Positions 1-7,887 of a DNA stretch of 64,000 nucleotides are shown here, piece by piece. How positions within the stretch are numbered: position 1 is the first letter of the stretch; each line of letters starts with the position of its first letter. The notes beneath the pieces were generated by a model that was not told the origin of the DNA, made no database searches, and saw nothing but the letters and a program-made list of their open reading frames with translations. A program made the position numbers and the translations under genes. Location of the stretch: positions 558,001-622,000 of the forward strand of contig CAWAUR010000013.1 of the NCBI GenBank assembly GCA_963785255.1, written 5' to 3'. Origin of the DNA: Bog-159 sp963785255 (GTDB lineage: Bacteria; Acidobacteriota; Terriglobia; Bryobacterales; Bryobacteraceae).

Positions 1-284
1 GGAGTCACGGCCAGGGCCTGCCCCTGTGCATTGTAAAGGGCCACGCCCGCCATTTGTTCGTGGTGCACAAATTGGCCCACCAACGCCTGCATCTCGGAGG
101 GTGAGTTGTCTTCGAGGGCTTGGCTGGCCGCGCGCTGCTGGCTTTCCGCGAGCACCAGCGCCTGGCGCGCCACTTCGGCGCGCATGGCGTGCATTTCCGC
201 CAGCGTCTGGTAAGCGGCAAAGAGTATGGAAACGATCGCCACGCCTCCAAACAAGGAGAGCATCAACCGCCGGCTTAAGCGCAT
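1..284 (-). CDS. N-terminal fragment of a membrane-anchored protein (sensor-like)
   Basis: Only the first 94 codons are inside the window; the gene runs off the left edge. It starts at ATG 284 behind a clear GGAGGG ribosome site. The product begins MRLSRR, has one hydrophobic segment at about residues 7-25, then a charged Ala/Glu/Gln-rich helix (about 27-60) that is probably periplasmic. This resembles the front of HAMP-type sensor proteins or the membrane-anchored trehalose-phosphate synthases seen in relatives, but no catalytic domain is visible, so no function is assigned. Confidence 0.6.
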   Translation of the reverse strand, partial: MRLSRRLMLSLFGGVAIVSILFAAYQTLAEMHAMRAEVARQALVLAESQQRAASQALEDNSPSEMQALVGQFVHHEQMAGVALYNAQGQALAVT

Positions 285-378
285 TTCTTCCCTCCAGCAG
301 GAGATTCGTCGGGACCGGGAGCAGAAGAGAGGTAGGTCCGAGCGGATGTAGCAAGCAAGGCTATTGCCAGTGTGGCCG

Positions 379-403
379 GTAGGACAGGCCTCCCGGCCTG
401 TCC
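379..403. repeat. RPT-C palindromic repeat (GTAGGACAGGCC family)
   Basis: A near-perfect palindrome in which GGACAGGCC is mirrored by GGCCTGTCC. The same unit recurs near 8608, 8693, 18947, 38237, 44431 and 44615. This copy lies between the partial gene at the left edge and the gene ending at 409. Confidence 0.85.
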
Positions 404-408
404 ACAAG

Positions 409-987
409 TCACAGCAGTTGTTCCATCAGGCCGGTCAGATAATCGCCGTCGAGCGGCCCCGAACGATAGGTGCGGGCATCGAAAAAGCGCCAGAAGCGCC
501 GCGATTTTTCGAGGGTGTAAAACAACAGTTGCTCCGCCACCAGATCTTTTTCGAGTAATTGTTGGTTGAAGCAGTGCACCGCGCCGGATAGAACGTACGG
601 CACGCGGAAGTCCTCGGTGGAAATCAGTTCGGGAGTGGATTCGAACATAATCTGCATAATCCGCCCGCGGGCATTGATTTGAAACAGATTCACGCCGTCA
701 TCCTGGAAGCTGTCGGCGCGGTATTCGGCGGGCTGAAATTCCAGTTCGATTTCCTTAAGCAGTGCATTCAGCGAGCGCACGAAATTACCGCAAATGCCGT
801 GCAACTCCACGGCCGCCTGGCGCCGCAAGGAGCCGATCTCGCGCGCTCTATGGATGGCGGCCTCGTCCCGGCGCGCCAGCGCGTCCAGATTTTTGGCCAG
901 TTTCTTGAGGCGATCGCTGGCCGGGTGCGCACGGCCGGCCGGGCTCACCGCTTTGGACCCCCAAAAGGACCTCACAGCTACCAGCAT
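409..987 (-). CDS. Hypothetical protein, mostly helical
   Basis: About 192 residues if translation starts at ATG 987, just downstream of the stop of the preceding gene (1016). The open frame continues upstream, but there it only shadows the regulator. A Lys/Arg-rich stretch (residues about 20-60) is followed by a hydrophobic/acidic body ending RSGPLDGDYLTGLMEQLL. The central part (FQINARGRIMQIMFES) looks like a compact alpha/beta domain. No family is recognised. Its close position behind the XRE regulator suggests co-transcription. Start choice is uncertain. Confidence 0.6.
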   Translation of the reverse strand: MLVAVRSFWGSKAVSPAGRAHPASDRLKKLAKNLDALARRDEAAIHRAREIGSLRRQAAVELHGICGNFVRSLNALLKEIELEFQPAEYRADSFQDDGVNLFQINARGRIMQIMFESTPELISTEDFRVPYVLSGAVHCFNQQLLEKDLVAEQLLFYTLEKSRRFWRFFDARTYRSGPLDGDYLTGLMEQLL

Positions 988-1015
988 AGGCGGGCGGCGT
1001 CCGGAGAGCAATGGT

Positions 1016-1693
1016 TTACAGATTCTGAACCAGGAGTCCCACCCGGCCGCGAATGATATCCAGCGGGTCGCGATCCCGCATGCGGACCGCGTGCCAGGTA
1101 TCGGTTTGACAAACCCACAGCGATACCTGGCGGCGCGCACGGCGCACCAGCCCGATGGTCCCGCCGCCCGCCAGATCCAATGCGAAATAGCCCTGTTCGT
1201 CGGGGTCCAGCCGGACTTGTTCATCGCCATCGAGCAGCACTACGCCGCCGGCCCGGAACATCGGCGCACGCAGGGGATCGGGCGCCAGTTTGGCGGCTAC
1301 CGGTGCGCGCATGCGTTGCACTTCCACGTCGGCAAACGGATATCGTTGCGGCCCGATGGCTGCGGGGTAGGCATGACCCGTGCCGATCCACCCATCCAGT
1401 AGGGGCACCCTCTGGCAGTCGCCGGTATCCGGGAGGTATGCCGCCAGGTGTGTGCCCTTTTCGCTATCCGTCAGGAGATCCGCCAGATCGATACGCATGC
1501 TGTCCATAATCTGGTCGGCGGTTTCGAGCGATAGCAGACGGGCGCCCTTCAGTACATTGTGGATGTGCGGTTGGGAGATTCCGGTCAGCCGCGCCAAGCC
1601 GCGCTCGCTGATTTCCCCGTTGCGGACGCGGGCACGGACGGCGGAAACCAGCCGCGCGTGCAAGAGCCGGAAGTCGTTGCGAGGCCAGCCCAC
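1016..1693 (-). CDS. XRE-family HTH transcriptional regulator
   Basis: 225 residues from a GTG start. Residues about 15-70 form a Cro/CI-type helix-turn-helix (ISERGLARLTGISQPHIHNV is the recognisable core), followed by a linker and a C-terminal beta-rich region (about 110-225) that could sense a ligand or dimerise. The Ser-Lys dyad of LexA/CI repressors is not evident, so RecA-triggered self-cleavage is not predicted. A perfect palindrome directly over its ribosome-binding region suggests autoregulation. It probably co-transcribes with the unknown gene ending at 409. Confidence 0.75.
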   Translation of the reverse strand: MGWPRNDFRLLHARLVSAVRARVRNGEISERGLARLTGISQPHIHNVLKGARLLSLETADQIMDSMRIDLADLLTDSEKGTHLAAYLPDTGDCQRVPLLDGWIGTGHAYPAAIGPQRYPFADVEVQRMRAPVAAKLAPDPLRAPMFRAGGVVLLDGDEQVRLDPDEQGYFALDLAGGGTIGLVRRARRQVSLWVCQTDTWHAVRMRDRDPLDIIRGRVGLLVQNL

Positions 1694-1696
1694 ACC

Positions 1697-1715
1697 CTAT
1701 TTCTATCAGAAATAG
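1697..1715. promoter_or_regulatory. Perfect palindrome, likely operator of the XRE regulator
   Basis: CTATTTCT-ATC-AGAAATAG, 8-bp arms with a 3-bp centre, ending 4 bp before the GTG start at 1693. It overlaps the weak ribosome site and sits in an AT-rich stretch (about 1690-1910), which fits an autoregulatory operator. No binding data; inferred from symmetry and position. Confidence 0.55.
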
Positions 1716-1871
1716 ATGGCCGGAGAATTCTTATTCCCCCATAATATACCACCTAGTACTACGATTATTACTGAACCATATCTAATACATTAACCTAATA
1801 TATAAGAAGCACATACGTACCATATCCTTCGGACATCTTGTAAAATACGGCACGTGTGGCGAAGAATTCGC

Positions 1872-1899
1872 TTGACGATTTTTGGCCTAGCGATAATAT
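1872..1899 (+). promoter_or_regulatory. Sigma-70-like promoter
   Basis: TTGACG (1872-1877), 16-bp spacer, TAATAT (1894-1899), about 60 bp upstream of the ATG at 1962 in an AT-rich stretch. Best promoter match in the first 3 kb. Confidence 0.5.
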
Positions 1900-1961
1900 T
1901 TGAAACAAGTTCCAGGTGCTGCCCGGGCACGACGAGGGCCGCCAGGGAGGACGTTCAAACG

Positions 1962-2531
1962 ATGAAGTGGGATCGGTCACAGACTATTGCTTTGGCTAAA
2001 ACGGCTTGTACACATTGCCATGGTTATGGATTGCGGGCAGGCCGAAACGATCGGGAAGTTCCTTGCAATTGCGTTTTTCGCGCTATATTTCGCGCCTGCT
2101 ACGCGCGCTTTCGAGACTGTGTGACCCGGGATCGATACGTGAGCCGGGTGCAGATCGAGTTCTGTAGCGGTAAGGATACCCGACGGACGTACGGCCGCAA
2201 AGTGGAGGAATATATCGCGGATTTCTGTCTGGTTAGCCGTAATGCGTTAAACCCGCTGGAGCACGATATTTTCCGTTACCATTTCCTGCTGGGAGGGGAT
2301 TGGAAGCTGTGTTGCTGGCGGTTGGGGATAGACCGCGGCACATTTTTTCACATTGTTTACAAAATTGAACAAAAGCTGGGGCGCGTTTTCCGGGAATTGG
2401 AGCCGCACGGCCTGTTCCCGCTGGACGAATATTTCGGCGGCGCGATCAATAACGATCGGCCGACGGCGGCCAGCGAGCCCAAGCGGGAGCCGGCTAGGGT
2501 GTTGCGGCCACCCCTGGGGCTTTCGGCGTGA
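1962..2531 (+). CDS. Cys-cluster protein with sigma-region-4-like HTH
   Basis: 189 residues from ATG 1962 with GGAGG upstream. Longer frames from 1854 overlap the promoter and are less likely. The N-terminus carries C16-x2-C19 (CTHCHGYG) and C35-x-C37, a possible zinc knuckle resembling half of a DnaJ zinc finger. The C-terminal half (about 90-140, NPLEHDIFRYHFLLGGDW onward) looks like a helix-turn-helix of the sigma-region-4 type. A DNA-binding regulator, perhaps of phage origin, is an inference. A low-complexity tail follows. Confidence 0.6.
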   Translation: MKWDRSQTIALAKTACTHCHGYGLRAGRNDREVPCNCVFRAIFRACYARFRDCVTRDRYVSRVQIEFCSGKDTRRTYGRKVEEYIADFCLVSRNALNPLEHDIFRYHFLLGGDWKLCCWRLGIDRGTFFHIVYKIEQKLGRVFRELEPHGLFPLDEYFGGAINNDRPTAASEPKREPARVLRPPLGLSA

Positions 2532-2533
2532 AT

Positions 2534-2571
2534 CTGTGGGGCAGACCATCGTCTGTCATGGTTTGCCCGCC
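2534..2571. repeat. RPT-B-like short palindrome
   Basis: GTGGGGCAGACCATC ... ATGGTTTGCCC, a hairpin-forming unit directly after the upstream stop codon. It shares the GTGGGGCAG start with RPT-B and may act as a 3'-end hairpin. Confidence 0.5.
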
Positions 2572-2586
2572 GCTCGGTAACGGCAG

Positions 2587-2768
2587 ACCGCTCCCTTACG
2601 GTCGCGGCCCAGTAACGGCAGACGCGGCTCGGTACCCGCCGCGCCGATTTCGCACGATCTACCGAGCCGCGAGTTACCGAGCCGCTACTTACCGAGCCGC
2701 TACTTACCGAGCCGCTACTTACCGAGCCGCAACTTACTGAGCCGCGACGGTCACGGAGCGGTCTTCTC
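2587..2768. repeat. RPT-A element with 15-nt tandem array
   Basis: Left arm ACCGCTCCCTTACGGTCGCG and right arm (degenerate) GCCGCGACGGTCACGGAGCGG form a long inverted repeat. Between them the unit GAGCCGCTACTTACC (15 nt) is repeated in tandem at about 2660-2735. The element fills the gap before the gene at 2794. Any ORF across it is spurious. Confidence 0.85.
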
Positions 2769-2793
2769 CAACGCGTGCTACAATCCGGCGAGC

Positions 2794-3804
2794 ATGGACC
2801 CCCTCACCCATACCGCCACGGGCCTCTTTCTGGGCCGTGCGGGATTAAACCGCTACGCGCCGCAGGCTCCCTGGATTTTGGCGCTGGCCGCCAACGCTCC
2901 AGATATCGATATTGTGACCTTGGCGGGCGGACAGCTTAATTATCTGAATTACCATCGCCACCTGACCCATTCGCTGGCGGCATGGCCGGTGATGGCATTG
3001 CTGCCCGTGCTCTTAGTGCGGCTATTCAGCCGGCGGCCGTTCCGCTGGTGGGGCGCTTACGCGATCTCGATCGTGGCCGTGGGTTCGCATCTGCTGCTCG
3101 ATTACACAAACTCTTACGGTATCCGCCTGCTGCTGCCTTTCTCGGCGCGCTGGTTTCGTCTGGATTTCACCAACGTAGTGGATCTGTGGATTTGGGCGGT
3201 GCTGCTGATGGGGTTCGCCGGCCCCGCATTGGCGCGGTTGGTGAACGCGGAGATCGGCGCGCGCACCACGCATGCCGGCCGGGCATCCGCAATTCTGGTT
3301 CTCTTGTTTCTGGTTCTATATAACGCCGGGCGAGGCGTACTACATACGCGCGCCGTGGCCACGCTGAATGCGCGCGTTTATGGGGGCGCCGCGCCACGTC
3401 GTCTGGCGGCGCTGCCTGGGCTGGTCAATCCGTTTGCCTGGCGCGGATTGGTGGATACGGGCGACTCCTACATCGTTTTCGATTTGAATTTAATGCGCGA
3501 ATTCAACCCCGCCGGCGGCGCCGTTTTTTATAAAGCCGAACCCGGACCGGCGATTCAGGCCGCCAATGCTTCGCCCGTATTTCGGGATTTTTTTAATTTC
3601 TCGCAGTTCCCGCTGGAGCACGCCTTGCCGTTCGCCGATCCGCAGAGTGGCGGCCAGCCGGAGACCCGCGTGGAGGCTATGGATATGCGCTTCGGCAGTC
3701 CGGCGCAGCCACGCTTTGTAGCCATTGCGGATGTAAATACCAACGCCCGAGTGGTGCGGGCGTGGTTCACATTCAGCGCGGTGGGTGCGCCTGACATGAG
3801 ATGA
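2794..3804 (+). CDS. YdjM-like membrane-bound metal-dependent hydrolase (DUF457)
   Basis: 336 residues beginning MDPLTHTATGLFLGRAG. The family's conserved metal-ligand motifs are visible: DPLTH at the N-terminus, ANAPDID (about 33-39), HRHLTHS (about 54-60) and SHLLLDYTNSYG (about 90-101). Four or five hydrophobic segments lie between residues 60 and 190, then a C-terminal soluble domain of about 140 residues. The family is a set of inner-membrane proteins with predicted metal-dependent hydrolase activity; the E. coli relative is SOS-induced. The substrate is unknown. Confidence 0.8.
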   Translation: MDPLTHTATGLFLGRAGLNRYAPQAPWILALAANAPDIDIVTLAGGQLNYLNYHRHLTHSLAAWPVMALLPVLLVRLFSRRPFRWWGAYAISIVAVGSHLLLDYTNSYGIRLLLPFSARWFRLDFTNVVDLWIWAVLLMGFAGPALARLVNAEIGARTTHAGRASAILVLLFLVLYNAGRGVLHTRAVATLNARVYGGAAPRRLAALPGLVNPFAWRGLVDTGDSYIVFDLNLMREFNPAGGAVFYKAEPGPAIQAANASPVFRDFFNFSQFPLEHALPFADPQSGGQPETRVEAMDMRFGSPAQPRFVAIADVNTNARVVRAWFTFSAVGAPDMR

Positions 3805-3819
3805 GCGGTGGCTGGCGGC

Positions 3820-4365
3820 TTATCCGCCGGAGGAGTCGTGCGTACCGGTGCCGGCCTCGTCCTCGATCTTGGTGCCGCGGTAATCGATGCGTTGGGCCAC
3901 GGTAGCCTGCATGTTTACCTGATCCTCGGTGGCGCTCCAACGCGAGTCTTCCGCTCCCAGCCGCGTCCGCGCCGACACAGTGAGCGGCTTGGTAGCGTCT
4001 TTCAGAATCCCGCGCAGCAGATCGTCGAACGGGGCGGCCACGGGCTCCAGATCGGCGCGGCCCAGGATGCGGCAGAACTCCGAGGGAGTCAAAGCTTGCA
4101 ACATCGTCCCATCTCCATCCGGCAACGCGGCGATCCGGCAGGGAAGGAAGCCCGCAAATGCCATGTCGGCCGCTAGCAGGGCCGAATGGAGTTTGGGATG
4201 GTAAATAGTGAAAACCAGAGCCTCGCGGGCGCCATCGGCCGGCTCTGTGCGCCGAGGCTGCCCCAGGTGGCTGATCACCGTCACACGAGCATTGCGGCGG
4301 TGGGCGACAGCTTTCAAGACGGACTCGATATCGTCAAGGTTCACGGCGGAGCGGATGTGCAGCAT
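3820..4365 (-). CDS. DUF302 domain protein
   Basis: 181 residues. The segment from about 45 to 120 (FTIYHPKLHSALLAADMAFA, then FLPCRIAALPDGDG) matches the DUF302 pattern: a small alpha/beta domain with a Cys and an Asp-Gly-Asp loop, associated in other bacteria with metal or redox stress. The C-terminal 50 residues are polar. It converges on the YdjM-like gene (15-bp gap) and is a single-gene unit. Biochemical role unknown. Confidence 0.65.
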   Translation of the reverse strand: MLHIRSAVNLDDIESVLKAVAHRRNARVTVISHLGQPRRTEPADGAREALVFTIYHPKLHSALLAADMAFAGFLPCRIAALPDGDGTMLQALTPSEFCRILGRADLEPVAAPFDDLLRGILKDATKPLTVSARTRLGAEDSRWSATEDQVNMQATVAQRIDYRGTKIEDEAGTGTHDSSGG

Positions 4366-4426
4366 GGACTCCTCCGGCGACTATCATACTACAAGACACC
4401 GGGATATCCGAATTTGCCAGGCGAAG

Positions 4427-4665
4427 ACCGCTCCCTCACGGTCGCGGCTCAGTAAAGCCGCGGAATCATTACGTCCGTTACCGAACGTCCGTCACCGAGC
4501 GTCCGTTACCGAACGTCCGTCACCGAGCGTCCGTCACCGAGCGTCCGTTACCGAGCGTCCGTCACCGAACGTCCGTTACCGAACGTCCGTTACCGAGCGT
4601 CCGTCACCGAACGTCCGTTACCGAGCCGCGACCGTTAGGGAGCGGTTTCCCCAAAACGGTTGAGC
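4427..4665. repeat. RPT-A element with 14-nt tandem array
   Basis: Left arm ACCGCTCCCTCACGGTCGCG at 4427, right arm GCCGCGACCGTTAGGGAGCG ending near 4645, then the conserved tail TTTCCCCAAAACGGTTGAG. About eleven imperfect copies of CCGTTACCGAACGT (14 nt; variants T/C and A/G) lie between the arms at about 4468-4622. It occupies the whole space between the DUF302 gene and the CHAT gene. Confidence 0.88.
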
Positions 4666-4691
4666 ACCCCCGGCAGAGTGCCCCCACAAAC

Positions 4692-7283
4692 TTACTTGGC
4701 AGTATCGATCCGCCTGGTGAAAACCTGCAGCGGCCCCCAGTAATACGGCAGCCGGGCACTCGATCCCGAGTGCAGCAGGGCCAGCTTGGCGGAACGCAAG
4801 GCGCGCTGGGGACTCTCTCCCTTCGCGAGGTCCCCATAGAGACACCGCATGATGTCCGGCAAGTGGGCGTCGTCCACATCCCAGAGGCTGGCGATCACGT
4901 TCTGCGCGCCGGCTTGCAAAAATGCCCAGGCAAAGCCCATCAGGCCTTCGCCCGCATAGGCTTTCGCGCCGGCGCTGTGGCAGGCCGAAATGGTCACCAG
5001 ATCCGCGGTCAGCGGCACCGCGGCTACGTCCCGCGCGTAGAGCTTAAAGCTCTCCCCCTGGTGCGAGAGGATAATGGCGGAGTTCAGCGGGCTCTCAAAG
5101 TTAGCGGTGGCGTGCGTCGCGAAATGGATGTTCGTGAAACTCGCCGGCCCCGCTGCCAGATAGGCGCCCGGAACGGCACGGGCTCCGGTGAATGCGACCT
5201 CGCCCGCGGACGGAAAACGCTCCTCCACGGCGGCGATCTCCTGCCGCACGCGCGGCAGCGGCCCGAACTCCTGGCCGAGCAGCACCGGATCGCCCAACAG
5301 CAGCAGTTTCCGTGGGCCGCGCCCCCGATGCCCGCTCGCCAGTACGCGTAGCGACGGGGCCGTCGCCACGGCTACATCCTCGATCCAATAGTGCGGCTGT
5401 GGGCGGGGCACGATCAGCGTTTCGAAGTTGAGCTCGTGCAGGGCGCCATCCGGCACCACGATCACGTTCGAACCGGGCGGCACGTCATGCGCCACCGGAC
5501 CAATCACGGCGTTGTAGAGGTCCGTGGGAAGCGCGCCGCCCTGCGCCAATGGATCGCCTCCTTGGGTGACGATGTTCGTGTACTGCCGCACCAATCGCGC
5601 GATTCGATCGGCGGACGGAAGCGCATAGTGGGATACTCCGCCGCGTCCGATCGCCCATACCGAGGAATGCTCCGGCGCCAGCCAGTAGGAAAGGATCACG
5701 GTGTGCGACGCGCGCACCTCCGCGATCAGCCGGTCTATCCGGAAATCGCCGCCCACCGCTCCGGCCTGCTGTAACTTCTGCGCCAGCACCCGCGCCCGCG
5801 ACGATTCCGCCATCTCCAGCGCGCGCGCGGGCTGGTGGTTCTGGATCAGGAAGCTCACATAATCTTGAAAAAATCCGATCAGGTAACTGGGCGCCAGGAA
5901 GGTGGCTCTGGAGTCGTCGCTCGAGAGCTTGTTCCACTCGCGATTGATCGTGTCGATGGCCTTCTGGTAGGCTTCTTCAGCCTGCTTCGTCCGGTGAGTC
6001 TCTTGATACAAAGCGGCCAGGTCGCCATATGCCTGCCATAAAACGTCCGGCAAAAACGTTTGGGCCGCTTCGCGGATAGCCGTACGGTAACCGGTTTCCG
6101 CCGCCGCGTATTTGCCGTCTTTGGCGTCGATTCCGGCCCCAATCACTTCCGAATACACCATCGAGCTCCGGTTTCCGAGCCTTTGGTAAATGACCATAGC
6201 TTGATCGTTGAAAGACCGCGCCGCGGGCAGGTCGCCCTTCTTGAGGGCTATGTCCGCCAGGTTGCCCATGGCGATGGCCACCCACGTATCGTTGCCCACG
6301 TCCCGCGCTATGGCCTCGGCGCGCTGCTGGTAGGCGGCCGCGCGAACCAGGTCGCCGCGCTCCATATAGATGTTACCGATCGCGCCCAACCATCTGTGCT
6401 GTGCATCCCGGAAGCCGATCTGGCGGCTGAGATCTTCGGCGATGGTCAGACGGCCCATGGCGCGGTCGAGGTCCCCCAGCCTCCAGTAGCACCAGCCCAA
6501 GTTGCCGTTGGATAAGGCGATGAACGACTTGGCATGCAACTGTTCCGCGGCTTGGCGCTCGCGCTCCAGGAGGGGAATGGCCTCGTCGTATCGGGTGACC
6601 CGGCCGCGATTGAGTCCCAAGTCTCCCAGCGCCCAAGTGGCCAGGTACGTATCGTGACGCGCCTCGGCGTCCGCCAGGGCCGCCCGGTAATATTGCTCGG
6701 CCGCATCGAAACCGTTGGCGATCTCGCCCAGGCGTATACGGAGCATGCACGCCAGCGCCCGGTCACCGGCGGCTAGCGCCTGGTCGAGCGCCTCTCGCAT
6801 GAGCTGCTGCTCCTTTGCCGGGTCGACACCATGGGCCAGCCTGGCTCGATCCATAGTCCAGCGCGCCTTCAGCTCGGGACGCGCGGGAGCGCCGCCGTTT
6901 TCGAGCAGACGGGCGGCTTCCCCGGGGTGACTCAGGAGAAGCAGATTATCGACGCACAACAGGCGGAATTTCCAGCCGCGATCGCCCTCCGGCCAGCGGC
7001 GAAAGCCTTCGCGCGCCTGATCCAGGGACGATTGAAAATCGCCCGTGCGCAAGGCCTGATAGGCTTTCAGGTAAGCTGGTTCCGCATCGCTGGTGCGCGC
7101 GGGACAGCCACAACATAAGCAGATAAGCGCGATCGGCGTAGCCAGAGCTAGCCGCCACCGCCGCCGCTGCCGTCGCCTTGCCCGCCAGTGCCTCCGCCGC
7201 CTGTCTGGGGACTGCCCAGGGCCATGCGCAACATCATGATCTGATGTATGGGGTGCCAGTCCTCGTTGGGTAGCAGGGTCCAT
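4692..7283 (-). CDS. TPR-repeat CHAT-domain protein (caspase-like protease fold)
   Basis: Up to 863 residues. An Arg-rich leader is followed by a hydrophobic segment ending in a cysteine (LALATPIALICLCCGC), possibly a lipoprotein signal. Then comes a long array of TPR helices (about residues 65-480) and a C-terminal CHAT domain. The CHAT catalytic pair is present: His in HFATHA (codon at 5112-5114) and Cys in SACHSAG (codon at 4980-4982). CHAT proteases act in programmed responses and protein cleavage, with TPRs as the usual sensor arm. ATG 7283 overlaps the preceding gene by 136 bp; a start nearer 7150 (CTG) would begin at the signal segment, so the start is unsure. It follows an anti-sigma-like gene and an unknown gene in one direction. 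Confidence 0.8.
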   Translation of the reverse strand: MDPATQRGLAPHTSDHDVAHGPGQSPDRRRRHWRARRRQRRRWRLALATPIALICLCCGCPARTSDAEPAYLKAYQALRTGDFQSSLDQAREGFRRWPEGDRGWKFRLLCVDNLLLLSHPGEAARLLENGGAPARPELKARWTMDRARLAHGVDPAKEQQLMREALDQALAAGDRALACMLRIRLGEIANGFDAAEQYYRAALADAEARHDTYLATWALGDLGLNRGRVTRYDEAIPLLERERQAAEQLHAKSFIALSNGNLGWCYWRLGDLDRAMGRLTIAEDLSRQIGFRDAQHRWLGAIGNIYMERGDLVRAAAYQQRAEAIARDVGNDTWVAIAMGNLADIALKKGDLPAARSFNDQAMVIYQRLGNRSSMVYSEVIGAGIDAKDGKYAAAETGYRTAIREAAQTFLPDVLWQAYGDLAALYQETHRTKQAEEAYQKAIDTINREWNKLSSDDSRATFLAPSYLIGFFQDYVSFLIQNHQPARALEMAESSRARVLAQKLQQAGAVGGDFRIDRLIAEVRASHTVILSYWLAPEHSSVWAIGRGGVSHYALPSADRIARLVRQYTNIVTQGGDPLAQGGALPTDLYNAVIGPVAHDVPPGSNVIVVPDGALHELNFETLIVPRPQPHYWIEDVAVATAPSLRVLASGHRGRGPRKLLLLGDPVLLGQEFGPLPRVRQEIAAVEERFPSAGEVAFTGARAVPGAYLAAGPASFTNIHFATHATANFESPLNSAIILSHQGESFKLYARDVAAVPLTADLVTISACHSAGAKAYAGEGLMGFAWAFLQAGAQNVIASLWDVDDAHLPDIMRCLYGDLAKGESPQRALRSAKLALLHSGSSARLPYYWGPLQVFTRRIDTAK

Positions 7284-7873
7284 TCGCCCAAGTAGATCCT
7301 ACCAAAATTCTTGGCGTACAAGAAACGCGAGGCGCTGCCCGTGATGGCGTCGCGGATCTCGCTTTCCACCAGGGGATCCGGATCGTCGGCGCGCAGATAA
7401 GCTTCGCAACGATCCTTGGAATACTGGAACGGCGCGGGCAGAAAGTTGGGAACCGGAACGCCCTTGAGTCTTAAGTTCACGATGCTGCATCCGTACGGCA
7501 CTACGCGTACGCGCTGGGCATGCGGCTTTCCGTTGTCGAACCAGTGCCGCCGGTACATGGTCACGATGCCCGTGGTGATCTGGTCGGCGCTGAGCGCGCC
7601 TCCCTCCATGTTCAATCCATTCAGCGTGGATATGATCTCCGTGCGGAAATAGCCGTCTTTATCCTCCGCGATGGCGTTTACCGAGGTGGTGCAGCCGCCG
7701 TGCGAAATCAGGTTGGGAATCTCAAATGGTTTCTGCTGTGCGGTATATTTTCCAGGGTTCTTGTCGGGCAAGCCGCAACGGGCATGACCGTCGATTTTAT
7801 GTGGGCCGGGCTCCCAGATGTCCGCTTCGAAGCCCACCGCCTGTGCGTGGTAGAAATATTGCTTCATGGGCAT
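7148..7873 (-). CDS. Hypothetical protein of the anti-sigma/CHAT cluster
   Basis: 241 residues, start ATG 7873 with AGGAGA upstream. No signal peptide or membrane segment. Contains several Cys and His (HARCGLPDKN, HGGCTTSV, PYGCSIV) and a Gly-rich tail (GGGGTGGQGDGSGGGGG). No family recognised. It lies 14 bp behind the zinc-finger protein and overlaps the CHAT frame at its 3' end, so the three are probably one operon. It could be a substrate or effector of the CHAT protein, but that is only positional inference. Confidence 0.6.
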   Translation of the reverse strand: MPMKQYFYHAQAVGFEADIWEPGPHKIDGHARCGLPDKNPGKYTAQQKPFEIPNLISHGGCTTSVNAIAEDKDGYFRTEIISTLNGLNMEGGALSADQITTGIVTMYRRHWFDNGKPHAQRVRVVPYGCSIVNLRLKGVPVPNFLPAPFQYSKDRCEAYLRADDPDPLVESEIRDAITGSASRFLYAKNFGRIYLGEWTLLPNEDWHPIHQIMMLRMALGSPQTGGGGTGGQGDGSGGGGG

Positions 7874-7887
7874 GAGATGTCTCCTTT

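Noticed and set aside
26..382. Plus-strand 118-codon ORF ending in an RPT-C repeat
   Set aside because: It is antisense to a minus-strand frame with a signal-anchor and ribosome site; its Arg/Pro-rich composition is typical of a GC-rich shadow.
1016..1693. LexA/CI-like self-cleaving repressor
   Set aside because: HTH is clear, but no Ser-Lys dyad or Ala-Gly site is recognisable in the C-terminal part.
4468..4622. Possible CRISPR array (regular short repeats)
   Set aside because: Units of 14 nt are directly adjacent with no spacers; the same is true of the 15- and 20-nt arrays. No cas gene is present.
4208..4663. Plus-strand 151-codon ORF (repeated RHRASVTERPSP)
   Set aside because: It is a translation of the 14-nt RPT-A array plus the antisense of the DUF302 gene.
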